From Casuarius casuarius (Eukaryota > Chordata > Aves > Casuariiformes > Casuariidae): 64,000 nt of DNA. Position numbers and translations under genes: made by a program. The stretch is from positions 2,636,021-2,700,020 of the forward strand of contig PTFA01000055.1 in the NCBI GenBank assembly GCA_003342895.1, written 5' to 3'. Below the pieces are notes generated by a model. It saw only the letters and a program-made list of their open reading frames with translations, searched no databases and was not told the origin of the DNA. This document shows positions 1-12,600 of the stretch, piece by piece (positions within the stretch are counted from its first letter, which is position 1; the number at the start of each line of letters is the position of its first letter).

Positions 1-138
1 AGATCTCCTTTACAGGAGGTTTTTAAGAACAGATTAGACAAACATCTGGTATGCATCACACAGGCTGTGCTCAGTCCTGCTCCACTGCCTTGTGGGAATA
101 ACCTGCTGAAGTTTCTTCCAGCTGCCCATTTCTGGAAA
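1..138 (+). mobile_element. CR1 LINE, 3'-terminal fragment
   Basis: The window opens inside the 3' end of a CR1 non-LTR retrotransposon read on the plus strand. Seen: the block around 19-48 (TTTTTAAGAACAGATTAGAC followed by AAACATCTG), then the diverged 'CTCAGTCCTGCTCCACTGC' block. After these come 'AACCTGCTGAAG' and 'CTTCCAGCTGCCCATTTCT', in the same order as the end of ORF2 and the short 3' UTR of sauropsid CR1s. No terminal 8-bp microsatellite is left, so the copy is old. Its 5' part lies outside the window. The wording resembles older CR1 groups shared by turtles, crocodilians and birds more than the avian-type copy at 47-48.5 kb; this is a judgement from memory of the consensus. Confidence 0.6.
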
Positions 139-953
139 TCTGGAGTTCTAAGCATGAAGGCAGGAAGTGGACATTTAAGAAGAAAAGAAATAAGAAAGCC
201 GAGGCTGTAACATAACTATTTACATCTGGGCCTTGGCTTTTCATGTAAAATATTCAGTACTGTGAGAATCATGGTAAAATCTCAGAAGTTGGCAATAACC
301 TAGACAGCATGATGTGACCCTTGGACCTCATACATATAGCACAGGCTACAGAATTTCCCTCCTTGGGTGTCTCATTAAGCCGCATCATTTCTGATTTCTC
401 TAAACACGTACATAAGAAAGATGTCCTATCTAGCTCTGAAAAGCCTTTACTTCTCTTTCTGGGAAAAAAAAGATTCCACTATATTGCTTCCTATGTTGCT
501 CCAAAGGCTAATTAACTTCACTGTCAGAAATCTTCATTTTATTTCTACATATCCAGCTTTATCTGGCCTCTATTCAGCCTCATTAAGGTGTCTTCTGCCA
601 GCAGATGCTATTTGTATTTACAGACTTAGACAAGGTCAGGTTACCACATGGCCTCTGATCAATAAGCTGAACAGAACTCTGCAACTCTTCGCTCATGGCA
701 GGACTGTTTTTCCATTTCTCTAATGACTGACTCTTGGAGTTCATATCTCACTACCAACATTCAATACTCATATGTGCATAAAGCCACAATCACAAAAATA
801 CAACAGGCAAAATAGGCTGGTTTGTGATGTATTACTGTATCAATAATGCACTTACACCAGTATTTATTACGATCATGAAACGGAATGCAATAGAAGAATA
901 CCTAATATTGTTAATTCTTTAGTATAATGTTGCCTAGCACACATAAATGGCTT

Positions 954-990
954 TTCTCTCTCTTTCAGTCTCTCTCACACACACATATAT
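954..990. repeat. Compound CT/CA microsatellite
   Basis: Interrupted CT repeat (tctctctctttcagtctctctc) running into a short CA repeat and an AT end. Imperfect and short, so probably of low variability. Confidence 0.8.
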
Positions 991-1972
991 CCATTTGTTT
1001 TGGTTACAGACAATGGTTTGAATTAGAATTTTCCCCTAGTATTGCATATTATAAGCAATATGAACACAAATACAAATGTTTGTTTATACCCACAATCATG
1101 TGGTCTGATTTCCAGACCCACTGACTATTCTCTGCTCCTATGAAGGGAGCAAGAACTGTGGATATTTGGGATTGCTGGAAGTCAGACTGATCAATTAAAT
1201 TCTCCAGCACTGATTTGAGAGGTGAGCATTAAATTGGAGGTATTAAAGCTGTCTATGTCGGTTCAGGAAAATGTAACATCACTAACCAGTCTCTTTCAGT
1301 AGAAACTGTATTCCTCCTGTGGATTCAGATATCCAAACTAAAAGCTTTCTTTCCTGTCCTTGTCAACAAATCTTAGCCCAGAAGAACCCCCTTAATAAGG
1401 ATCATGAAGCACTTTAGTATCTTTGCTGGTTAAGACCCTGGACAGAAGGTGAGGTTACTGACTACGGCTAATGCTGGGAGTAATTTTCCTGCTGACACTT
1501 GTCCACTGTCTAGGAAACGAAATGAGACCACCACAGCATTTTAAAAAGTCTGATAAGATGCTCTTAGACAACTGTGCCTTTCAGTGACTAGGATCAGCCT
1601 TTGCCAGATTTGAACTAATTATCTAGAGTCAGAGTTGGGCATATATGTTGTTTGGAACGGGCTTTGTTGGGATTCTTTTTAACCTGGACCTCAATTTCTC
1701 AGCTGAATTGACTAGCTCTTGGACTGCAGATTATTTGCAAGCATGTTAAATGAAATGAGATATTTTGTTGTATTCTGTTACACAGCAGTAACACTGTAAG
1801 TTTCTTTTCTTTGTTGGATAGATATAACTCTTAGAATCAGATCCTGCTGGTACAAATACACGATTGCGTACTCAGATTTGGCTTTGCTCACGTACTCTGT
1901 AGATCTAGCTTTAGCATACTTTGTTCTAGGGAACATTTCTTGCAGTCCATGAATTCATTAAAATATTTGCAG

Positions 1973-2025
1973 GAGGAAAACATGAACGAGGTAGAGTCAA
2001 AGGAAAGACAATTTACTTCAGAAAG
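1973..2025 (+). other. Weak candidate internal exon
   Basis: A 53-nt segment is bounded by an acceptor-like ATTTGCAG and a good donor (GAAAG|GTAAGG). The frame starting at its first base is open and polar (EENMNEVESKERQFTSE, then a split codon). The pyrimidine tract before the acceptor is poor and no partner exon was recognised. Short segments with this quality of splice signal are common by chance, so this is only a lead. Confidence 0.12.
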
Positions 2026-5000
2026 GTAAGGAACATGTGTAAGAGCTATTAAAATCAATGTGAGCCTTTCCGTCTACAGAAACGTTATTTCCAAAACTTC
2101 TACAAAAAACATTCAATCCTTTTGCCGAGCCTCCAGTCACTTTCACAAAACAAAGTGCTAAACTGTTGACTTCACCCTTGGTGCCAGGTCCAAGTATTGG
2201 GTATCAGTCATTAAGTGCTAGTTACAAAGAAAATTTGGGCATGTCTCAAATTGTCAAGTCTATTTGTGCAAACTCAATATTTATATTAATTGAGGTGAGA
2301 AGTGATTCACAGTCAGACAACTGCTGTTTCCTGTGTTCACATCTGATTGGCAGCACTGGATTATGCTGTGCAGTAACTGTCAAGGCGAGACGGGACAAGC
2401 ATCAGCCCTTCAACTTTGAACTGTTTGGTGAGAGCTTTCATGATATAAACCTGTTTCACGCTGTTATAGATGACTTCTTTTTTAATTAAAGAGTAACATT
2501 AAATGAGTGGAAAAACTCTTATTTTAAAAAAAGGGTTACCAATTCATTAAAAGAATACTAATAGAAGTAGGCCTGTCCTAGACTCACCTTTCCCTAAAGT
2601 CACGCTGCTTGAATCCAAAGCTTGAGATAGTATGTTGACTGTGACTACCATGTCCAAAAGACAAGGAGCTTTAGGTGAAATCAATAACACACTACTGTCC
2701 TGATTAGCCACAGGTACCATATATAGTAGACAGAAACGATAACCACCTATATCTAAGGCTAGTCAGGCATGAGTCACAAAGTAGAAAGACTGGTAAGAAT
2801 AACTTACAGCTTGTTCTTAGACATTACTATAAAAGGATAGGGATGGCATGAGGAAAAATTGAGCCTGAAGCTTTTTCTCCATTTAAACTTATTTGAATGA
2901 ACTTGGAATCAACTGAATTCAATCCAAAGAACACAGTGTGCCATGTCAGGTGGTAATTATGCTTTGGCAGTTTTCATATTGCCAGTACCTTTAAACATGT
3001 ATGCCAAGCAGCTTCAAGTTGCAGTATATATAGTAATTTCTTCCTTCATCATAAGTACTTGCAAGATAGATCAGAAGAGAATCATCAACTCCCAAAGAGT
3101 TGCAGACTGTCCATTGCTTGTCTGCTTTTTGAGAAATTATTAATATATTAGGTCCTTTTCCCAGCAGTAAGTGGAGGTAAACTCCCAAGTGTATAGGATA
3201 AGATGAGCAGAGATGGCATTTCTGAAGAGAGGGTAGGAAAAATAGCAAGGAGGAGGTGTTTTTCAAATGTCAAGCCTTTTTTTTCATGATCACCTTTTTT
3301 AAAATAGGCATTTGCTTCTCTCCGAGTAGCAAGGCTGACATCACATCTAGCCTAGGACCTTCACAAGAGATTTTAGAGAATAGAGAGAAGAGAGACTTGC
3401 AATAAAAGACCACAAGCAAAGAATTTAATTTGTCAAAGGAAGGAAAAAGGCAAGACTGAGAGTGCTGGTAATGAGCTAGGTCTCTCACTCTACCACAGAG
3501 TAAGTGTCCACTCAGCAAGGTTAGTTTAAATTTTACTTCAATGTTTCACATTACAGATGGCAGAAAGCTGACGCTGGATGTTATTTTATCTGGGCTGGTT
3601 AGTTCATCCCCTGTCTAAAACCACAGTCTTCATGTTTCTCAGAGGTTTCTAGTATTTCTGCTTTCTGTGTTACATCATTTGGTTTTCTGCACCTGATGAG
3701 GTTTTAAAGTAAATCCTTGAAACTTAAGTCAAAAGGGGAAAGCTCTTAGGCCCGTATAATGTGGCATCTGAGCCCAGCAAGAGATAATTTAACACACTGA
3801 AAAAAGCCAAATCCCAAAAGCAAGGGAAGCAAAGAGTATGATTCATGATTTCTCTCTTACATGTCATTCTTGAGTACAGACTCTCTGGAAATATCACTAG
3901 GACCGACCAAAAAACCCTAGCAAATTCCTGGTCTCTTTTCTAATTCTGATTGTCTCGTTTCTAGTTCTAATGCATTTCCCATTACACTGAAAGCAACATT
4001 TAAAACCATTTACAGAATTAATGGCTGCTACTGGGCAAATCACCCCCGAGCAAACACATGGATCACATAACCACACTATCCACTGCTAGCACTGTTCACA
4101 GGCATGTTAAGGGTGGGGCTGGTCCAGCAAAGGAGGGGGGGAACTGTTTGCTTTTGTTTCTAAGGGAACCTCCACTCATGTGTGTCATCACATACTCTTG
4201 CACAGGGGCTTTAAGAATTTGTGCCTCGAGGCTAAAGGGTGAATATTGTTGTCTTAAGTTGCAGATATGAGAGGGATGATGTATTTAAGCATGTAATGGT
4301 CAGTACATGCACTCTTGCTGTTCTTTAACTCCTCGTACCCTTAAAGCCAGGAGAGTGCTCCCCAGGAGGCTTTTCTTTTTTTTATTTCTCAGATGCTGTG
4401 TTAAAAATGTTTGCCTTCTGATTTTTCCCTTTTGTTTAGACAAGGGAGAAAAACAGTCGCAAACTTGAAAAGAAAATTGCAAGCTCACCTGGAAACAAAT
4501 TGCCTTGAGAGTGTTTATGCTCTGATAAAAAGTCTTTGCAGGCTTTCTTGTATTCTGAACAGAAAGACAGGCCTATTCAGCAGAGAATCAGAAGAGCCTG
4601 ACATACCCAGTAACTTGCAAAACAAGCCAAACACTCGAGCACCCTGTGTTCCCAGAACACCCATTAGGTTCTGCATTTGTAAGTCAAGGAATCTTAGTGC
4701 TCCTCCTCCTTTGTGGTAATTAATCATTTCTGCATTTGTGAAGTCTCAGTACTTATCAAAGTAACATATCCCATATGTTACTCTGATTGATCTTACTAAT
4801 ATGCTTAGCTGTCTCAGCTGCTCAGATGTTGTTGCCCAGCTCCACAGACTTACTGTAACACAATACATTGGGGTCCTGGGAGCCAAATTATTCTTTCTTT
4901 TATCTTTTTTTTTATTCAAATAAAATTCCTATTGACTTCTAGTTCATATGTGCTGGGAATAATGTCTGAATAAGTGTGAAATAAGGACTGCAGACTTTGA

Positions 5001-6231
5001 CTAATACAAAGTTAAAAACGAAAGACTGATGGTCATTTATAAGTGGTTAAACATCTCATATTTGTTGCACTTGGAGACCGCTTTCTATTTATATAAGTTT
5101 CTCTAATAAATTGCTTTAACAGCTGCAGAAACATGCACAATTAATGTTGTGTTCTGTTGTTGCTAGTGCCATATCACGCAGTAAGCACAAGTTTTTGAAA
5201 GTGTTTATAAAAGGTTTTAATTCTCTAGCACAATGTGTTACATTAAAATGTTATGGCTGGTTTATATCTGATAGGCACGGGCCCATGATGTGAGGAACCT
5301 TCCTTCCCAAAGCTTCCTGGTGTGCAGCGGCCATGAGCAGGCTCTACCAGCCAGCAGAAAGGCAGGCTGCTCCCCTCTCCGCAGCCGGCTGGCACAGCAG
5401 CTGGGTGTACGGAGAAAGCGCTATAGAGGCTTGTTCCCCCGCTCCTCCCCAGGACTGGCTGCTTTTGTGAGAGTACCAGGATAAAGCAGGGCTGGGGTCA
5501 GAGACTGAAGAGACCAGGCCTCCGTCATGGTGGGAGGGATGTGTGGTGACAAGGTTTGGGCAAGCATGCAAGAGAAAAAAAAAGAAACAGAATCTTTAAT
5601 GAATTAAAAACCCTAAGCTGCCACATTGAAGACTGCAAGGTAACTTCAGATTGCAGCCTCTGCTGTGCTCTGCTGCACCAGGATTGAACCTGTGCCAGCA
5701 TTTCTGTACAAAACCTTAAGTAACGTCCCCTTTGCATTTCCACAATCTGAGTTGTAAAAATACTCATGTGTGACTCAGAGATGTTTTTCTGCTCTTTCTA
5801 GAGGGTGCAGTGCTTTCGACCTCCAGAGAAACCTTTGCTTTCGCTGCCCTCTAGATCAAACAAAAGAATGCCTTTTTTTCCCTGAGAAAATTCTCAAGGA
5901 CGAGGGGAACTGTTAAAGGCAACGTTGCACTCATGTAACTTTCTGTCTCTGCTAATGTCAACTGTGTATTCATTGTAATCAGTCAGTGTGAAGGTCTCTG
6001 TGATATGTATCAGAGAGTCAGCTTACTCCACACCACTCCGTCCCACTGGCTTCCAAATCACTTTCCTAATAATCGCGTTTGAAAGGACGATCGTTTTTGC
6101 CTTGGATTAGTCTAAAAGCCTTTCCGCCATTAACACATTTTTCCTCCCGTGGCTGACACAGTTTGAGATAAAAAGATACTGACGGTTTTGTTCATTTGTG
6201 TTTTTCATAACACCTTTACCAAAAAGAAGGG

Positions 6232-6545
6232 GGTACCGTGAAGAGAGGCACGCTCAGCCTCTCGGCCCCGTCTGTGCAGTGCTGGTGGGTGAGCCTCCCT
6301 CCTGCCCGTGCAGCGCAGCAGCCTCCCGGCCCAGCGCGACGGGGCGTCCATCGCAGGGCGTCACCGAGATCCTCCCTAGTCCCGAGGTCACGGAGCCAGA
6401 GAGACCCCAGGGGACTGCACTGCAGGTGGGGACACGGACCGGACACTGAAGGAGCCCTGAGGGCTGCCACAGCGGCGAGGCTGCACCTTGGCTCCTCCTC
6501 AGCGCTTAGCGCAGAGTCTTCCCAAGTGTGCGGAGGGGGAATGGT
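6232..6545. other. GC- and CpG-enriched patch A
   Basis: About 310 bases that stand out from the AT-rich flanks, with many CpG dinucleotides (for example in CCCAGCGCGACGGGGCGTCC). Open frames occur on both strands simply because stop codons are rare in GC-rich DNA. It is too short and isolated for a firm promoter call. No TATA box or convincing first-exon donor was seen, so it may be a regulatory island or only a local base-composition feature. Confidence 0.4.
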
Positions 6546-6910
6546 ATAACAGATAAAAAGGGGAGAGAAAGAGACGCAGCTGGGAAAAAGGAAAAAATTG
6601 AAACCAGAAGCAAAAATGAAGTGCCTGGAAGGCAGGAGAAAACTGGTTTAGTCATCACATATGAAGGGCTTCGAGGCACAAGTCAGCTGAAAGCCAGCAC
6701 TCAAGAGGAAGGAGGGACCAGTTTCGCACCATGCGCCAGGACTCCTGCTAACATGGAATGCTATGAGGAGATACCTAGGGAAAAACCGGACAAATGGGAA
6801 AAGAAAAAAGGCGTCAAAGAAGTGGAGCCAGTGAGAAAGGGGAAAAAGGAGTAAAATAACATGAAAATAAATGTGGAAAAAGGAATAAAAGAGAGAGGAA
6901 AGAAAATCAA
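6541..6910 (+). repeat. Purine-rich (GA-rich) low-complexity tract
   Basis: About 370 bases in which the plus strand is strongly A+G biased, with runs such as GGGGAGAGAAAGAGACGC and AAGAAAAAAGGCG. It is not a simple tandem repeat. The 108-codon open frame through it (6,528-6,854) is rich in Lys, Glu, Arg and Gly because of this composition and is not evidence of a gene. It directly follows GC-rich patch A. Confidence 0.65.
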
Positions 6911-9190
6911 AGAAGAATTTTTAAATTGATGGATCTTATTTTAGATTTTCTTTTTTCAACTTCTACTACAAAAGTTGCCTCCCGCAGTCAAATTTAACTC
7001 TGTGGACTGCTTCTCTTAACCTCCAGGGTTGAGGAGGATAGGGTGAAATATGTAGATGAAATTCTCTGTCTTGTCCACTAACAGACATAGACAACAGTCC
7101 CAGATCAAAGCAAAACACTTAATGATTCAAAGTTTGGCCTGTTGGGCTTGGTTTGCTCCCAGCAAAGGCACCAGTGGCTGATATACAAAATATTTCCTCC
7201 TGGAGTGATTCCATGGAAAGACTAACCACCATGCACATACCAGGAGCAATGGTTAGTGCAGGGGTTGCAACGTGTATTCTCAGTACAGTCCTGAACAGTA
7301 GTTTCCGGGTAAGTGCAAGGCCTGAGTCACATTGTGAGTGCTGTTTGAATAATCCAGACAACCAACTTGAAAAACGATATCCTTTTCTGACTCAGAAGAA
7401 GGGAGCTTTCTCTCTAATTCTAAAAGGACAGGAACATGAAGACTAATTAATATGCCATTATAAGGATGAGCATAAAGAGACAGAAGTCTGAGTCAACTGA
7501 TAGGTTTCCTCTCGTCCTCCATGCTAACTGGAGGGCACAGTAGGTTATTTAAAATGCTCTGGGAGGATGAGTTCAGCAAAATACAGGTACAGTGGTATGC
7601 ACAGGACTGACCATCTTTAGACCAAGCCGTGGACTAAATTCATCCCTGGCGACAGGACTGTAGGCATTATCGGCTCAGCATGTGCAGGATCAACAGGGTG
7701 TAATGATCAGCCGCACAGAAAGGAAAGGCTATGTGGGGAGCACATGTATTCCTATGGGAAGTCTGCAGCCTTTGACAATTCTTGTTTTCTGTCGGTGCTA
7801 GATGTTTTCTATTGGTTCAAAGATGAAAGCAACATCTGTTACTAATGAAAGGCTTAGGTTGTGACACTGCACAACCAAGCAAGAAGTCTTGCACTGATTT
7901 TAGAAGATCATGCACTCCTGTGCACTTTAAAGGAGGAGTAGGGTATCTTTCGCTCTTCCAGGTATGAAATAATGCCATTGTGGCAGAGTTTCCTTTAAAG
8001 GAAAATCACCTTGATGTTGAAAGAAAATGCTAATGGTGTTACCAGAACTATATTGATAATGCTTCCTCATTTATGTGTAGGAAAATCTAAATGAAAGTGA
8101 CTGTTTTCCCTGACATTTTTTCAAATGAAGTGAAATCAATACAAAAATGAGATATTTTTAGATTATTTTCTGTTGACAGTATTCCCTGTAAACATTAACT
8201 CATTATTTATCTATCCCAAGGAATGGTATGCATTGGAAGACAATCGCCTTGCAGTGGAATGTGACCTTGGCCAGTCTATAACAGCTAAAAAATGCTATCC
8301 CTCTGACGTTATATTGTTTTGATGGAAGGGAAAATTAGCTAACTTATTTGGAATAGTTGCAGAGAAATTTTCAACTTCTTAAAATGAGTTCAACTAACTT
8401 TTGGGGGGGGAGGAGGCAAAAGTTATTACTATCGCTTTAAAAATCAGTTGACTGGTATTTAAGGGACTTAGTGCAGCTGCATGCAGTGAGTTAGTGGAAG
8501 AGCTTCAAGAAAAAAAATCTACAGAGCCTTAGTTTTCAGTCCCATATTCTAATTAACAAACCATCTACTGGTACTCAGGCAAGGTATACTAAATGGTGAA
8601 AAAGCCACAGATTTGCCTTCCCGCTATCACTAAGGCTGTATGGGCACACTACATTTCCTTAGTCAGCTATATAAAACACAAAACCCTTACTGGCAGGTTT
8701 TCAAGATCTATTCCCTCAGCTCAGGATGCTGTAAATTCTCTGTCCATCGACCTAATGAAAACTGCGTGACATATGCTGCTGGAGTGCGTGCAATTCCCAG
8801 TTAACTCTAGGAGAGGATTTTAGTGAGCCTCACGTTTTCGTCTGCCTCCTCGCTTTGCTTGGTTTATATGGGATGACCTTGGATTGTCAAGAAACTTTGT
8901 ACAGTTCAAAGTCGGATTTTGTGGATTAGTATTACACGGAAAGAAAAGCACACGTTGAAAAAAATTGAAAAAACAAAGCAACATTTTGCAGTGCATTTTG
9001 TTTTCCACATGAAGCCAGAAAGCCGGCCCCTTCCTCTGGACCCTGGGTTGTTAACTGGTGGTGGCGGGCACGCCACACTGTGAAAGCACGTCTGGGAAAT
9101 TTGGCAGCTGTATTATTTAAGAAATTCATGAAACAGCTCACGGTTACGTTTGGTCGCGGGATTCCTGCCCACGTGCCAGACTTCTGTATC
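6911..9190. other. Unique sequence, nothing recognised
   Basis: AT-rich, CpG-poor DNA. It has no recognisable repeat family and no frame that looks like a known protein. A run of nine Gs at about 8,403 is the only conspicuous low-complexity element. Confidence 0.5.
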
Positions 9191-9194
9191 GGCA

Positions 9195-9665
9195 CCTGTG
9201 CCGCACCACCTCCGCTCCGGTTTTTCCCTTCCCTTCTTTGCGTCTCCCTCCTTTCCGTGTGCCCTCGCCAGCCCCTCTGGGCACCCCTGGGAGCTCAGGC
9301 CCCTCCAGCCCCCACGGCGCCCCATGGCTGCCCCACAGCAGTGCACGGCCGCGGCCCTGTGGCTCCCCGGCGGGGATGGCTCAGCCTGGGGCTCTGCTCT
9401 CCCCGCGCCGCCGGTCCCTGCGCAGCTCCTGCATCGCCCCCATCCCCATCCCCATCCCCACCCCCCGGGGTGCTGCAGGCCCCCACAGTGGGCGCAGGCC
9501 CCACTCCAGCTCCGTGTCCCTGCCGTGGCCCCGACCCAGCTCCCAGCCCCCACGCCGTGCTCCTGCCCGGGGTCTGGGTCCCCCCACATGGCAGCGCACA
9601 GCCAGGAGCTCGCTCCACAGCCAGCCCCCCAGCCCCGATCTCCATCAGGCGTCAGGACGCATCTG
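9195..9665. other. GC- and CpG-rich patch B with C-rich plus strand
   Basis: About 470 bases of very high GC content with clear C-over-G skew on the plus strand and many CpG sites. It is the most GC-rich stretch of the window. Long overlapping open frames exist on both strands (203 codons at 9,080-9,691 plus; 198 codons at 9,113-9,709 minus). All have low-complexity Pro/Ser/Ala or Gly/Ala/Arg composition and no domain, so they are read as by-products of base composition. A CpG island with transcription start activity is possible. A GC-rich first exon or a decayed minisatellite would look similar. Confidence 0.5.
9437..9466 (-). repeat. CCCCAT tandem repeat, G-quadruplex motif on minus strand
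   Basis: Five C-runs on the plus strand (5, 4, 4, 4 and 6 Cs) are separated by AT or A. The minus strand therefore has five runs of at least four Gs with 1-2 nt loops, which satisfies the canonical G-quadruplex pattern. The unit is CCCCAT, about four copies. Confidence 0.85.
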
Positions 9666-12600
9666 CAAGGTGCCACGCGCTTCTTGTTTAAGCAGTAAAG
9701 TTTAAGCAAGTAATAGCTTAAGCGCGTAAGAAATTATTCCAAATGATTATTCACTAACAGTGTCTCCACTCCTGAAGTAACACGTTGTTTCCATGTTCCC
9801 CTGAGACTGCGTTATGCAGTTCATTACTCAGTTTATCAAGGCAAAATTGCTTTGTAAGAGAAGCATAAGAAAAGATTTGCACAGCTCAGCTGAACCTCAC
9901 AGTTTGCAGGTTGCTAGCTAGCGGGTAAGGCGTGCTGGGAAGCCAGCTTCAGCGTGGACATGGTGCATCGCCCATGTTTCACGTGGGTCAGATAAAGATG
10001 TTACGATCAATGACTACAAACACATCATACTTAGTTTAGGTGGGACTTGAGGCAAAACATGGTGCATAAATAACTCTCATTATATTTTGTTTCTGGAATA
10101 CCTCCCCTGAGTCATTCGGTTTGCCAGAAATAATCGATCTCAGTTGCGCTCTCCATGATCTCAGAATACAGCCACCAATAAAACTTTTCTAAAGCCAGCA
10201 GGGGCAACTCCTATGACTTCTGTAGCAATTTTGCACTTGAGACGTTGGCTGTAGGTACTTGAAATTTGGGTCCAGAGCCATAGTGAGGACTCTGGTTGTT
10301 ACCACTGGTGAGCACGTCTCTCTAACTAAACAGAGGATGTTGGCCATTCAGTTCTGGAGATTGAACTGGGGTTAATCAGGGAATAAAGGTGCATTTACAG
10401 TAGCATTTTAGGTGGGACCAAGAGCGCCTTTTTGAAGCAAATCTCCAGCTGTCCCCACCTACTTTTTAGGTTCCCGCTATGGAGCAATGTACAGCATGTG
10501 AACTGGATTCCTTTCTACTAAACTGAAAGATGTGTACCAGGGCTACATCTTGTGTCCTCCTGATACTAAAGGGCACTCAGTCCCAGGGGCCAGACTAGTG
10601 CTTAACGTGGAGAAGCAAGGCCTTAGAAACCCAGGCCTTGCTCTGTGGTGTGCTACAGCCAGGCCTGACCGTATGGGTGCGGGCCAGTGGCTGTGAATTC
10701 ATCTCTACTACTGCAGAAAATTGATCATTTGTTTTCTCTAAGAAAAGTTTGCTTTTGTGTTTCTGGGAGAATTTCATAGCTTTTTTGAGTATTGTGTCTG
10801 AGTAAAGAAAAGGATACTTTCTATTACATTTTCTAACACTAGTATATGAAGTAACCACACCTTTTCCTCACTAGAACTCTCACTTTCCTCCCTATGTCTT
10901 GTGGTTTCCTTTTATCCAGATTTTTCTCTCTGAAATCATGCTACCTTGAACTAAGGCACTTACTTATTAGACAACAGCTTGTAGAGCACATGGACCATCA
11001 TTTCCCTAATTTTTCTGATTTTCTGAAGGTTAAATCAGTTTCCTGCAGCAGTCTGTGCTTCATTATGTATCCCACATATGAAGCTATTTTTTTCTTGCAA
11101 GAAAGAGTCATTTAGGTCTCTGAATTCACATGGTTGAGTTTTAATCTTTAAATCAGTCACACATGCATCAAATTCAAATGGTTCAAATTACTCTTGACTG
11201 CACATTAGAAAAAGAAACAAGACTTTCTCAGAAGGATCTCTCTCTCCCCATCCCTCCCTGTCCTGTCATGTCCTCCCCTCCCTTCCAAGAAGTTACTGTG
11301 TTTATCAAGTTTGTCCATCAGACTTTTTTTATATTAGAATCTGTTTATATCAGATTTTTATGTTCTACTCGTTTCTCTGTTAAGCATCTTGATTGCTGCA
11401 ACATTGTTGGGCCTGTGAGATTGTGTTTCTACAGAAAAGAAACTTTAAATTGCAAGCATTTTAGATTATTCCTTAAATTTATGCCATTTTTTGCAAGCTC
11501 CTTTTGCAAATCCAGAAAACTTACAGGTTATAACAGGTCCATATTTCTTTCATACCTATTGGGTAATGAGTGCTCAGGAGATGCAGTTGGTAATTAATGG
11601 AGCTATAGATTTGGTTGCAAAGCTAGAAAAATATTATTAGTGTCAAATCAAAACAGAAATTGCCCAGGATTTTGTCACAACAAAAAAATCCATAACATTT
11701 CATTTTTATATCTTATCCACTAAAAATATATTTCATTTAATTTTCTGTTATTCAATCTTCTTGCTGATCTTTCTTATTTTCATTTAAGTCAAAATTAAAA
11801 TGCAGAAAATATTCTGAAAGATCATAATTAAAAATGCTAAAAGAGAATGTCTGTTCAGGCAAAAATGAAACACTCCATTTCAAGTTCCTGAAATGAAAAT
11901 TTTCATCAAAATATAGTTTTGCATTCCTGTTTCCTGTTTTAAGCTACATTATTCTCTTCATTTGTGAATAGCCTTTCGATTTTCTCCCAAACCCTTATTG
12001 CACAGGAAATTTAGTATCCACCCGACAACTTTTAGTGTTGCTATATCAAGATTGCTGGAAGAAAAGACACCACACTTATAACTGCATGCATAACGAGGCA
12101 TCTAGTTTGATCAGTCTGAGGTTGTTAAAGCTATAGTTGTATCATCCAGTCACACTTTGCCTTACATCTTGAGCCATTGCTTGTGAAAAAAGAATGGAGA
12201 ATGAGACTATCTGTATGAATGAGAAGGGATGTCCAGGCTGCCAAACTGGGGTGTTGATAGCACAGTTGATCTTCTGCTAGAGTTGCAACATGTGATAAGC
12301 GTACTGTCAGACTCATACCAATCTATACACACGGAGACAGCCATGCTATGGGACCCACACCACAATTTGCATCAATTAGCCCCATTACTGACAAGCTTTG
12401 CCAAGAAGCCAAAGACTGAACAGACTTGGAGACTTCGAAATTCTCTCAGCTCATCGAGGTAGTCCCAAGAAGTCGGCAAGACAGAAAGATGTTTGGTGGA
12501 AAAAGCTGTACGTCTGCTACTTTCTACATCAAACAAGGATGTCATGTCTGCCTCTACTAGGACTTGGCAAAAGTCTGTTATTTGTATACTTGCATTTTAT

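Larger units (their letters stand above)
139..6230. other. Unique AT-rich sequence without recognised genes
   Basis: No open frame here has recognisable homology; the longest are about 100 codons, as expected by chance. A CT/CA microsatellite is at 954-990 and a weak exon-like segment at 1,973-2,025. The part around 5,000-5,280 is AT-rich with E-box (CAGCTG) and TTAAT-type motifs. It could be a non-coding regulatory element, but only alignment between species could show that. Confidence 0.5.

Noticed and set aside
2588..2644. Minus-strand exon-like segment ending at a good donor (GGGAAAG|GTGAGTC)
   Set aside because: Two different frames are open and the acceptor is weak (ACATGGTAG). Nothing connects it to other exons.
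9080..9691. 203-codon plus-strand frame, with a 198-codon minus-strand frame at 9,113-9,709
   Set aside because: Both follow from the GC-rich patch, where stops are rare. Composition is low-complexity Pro/Ser/Ala on one strand and Gly/Ala/Arg on the other. There is no domain and several frames are open at once.
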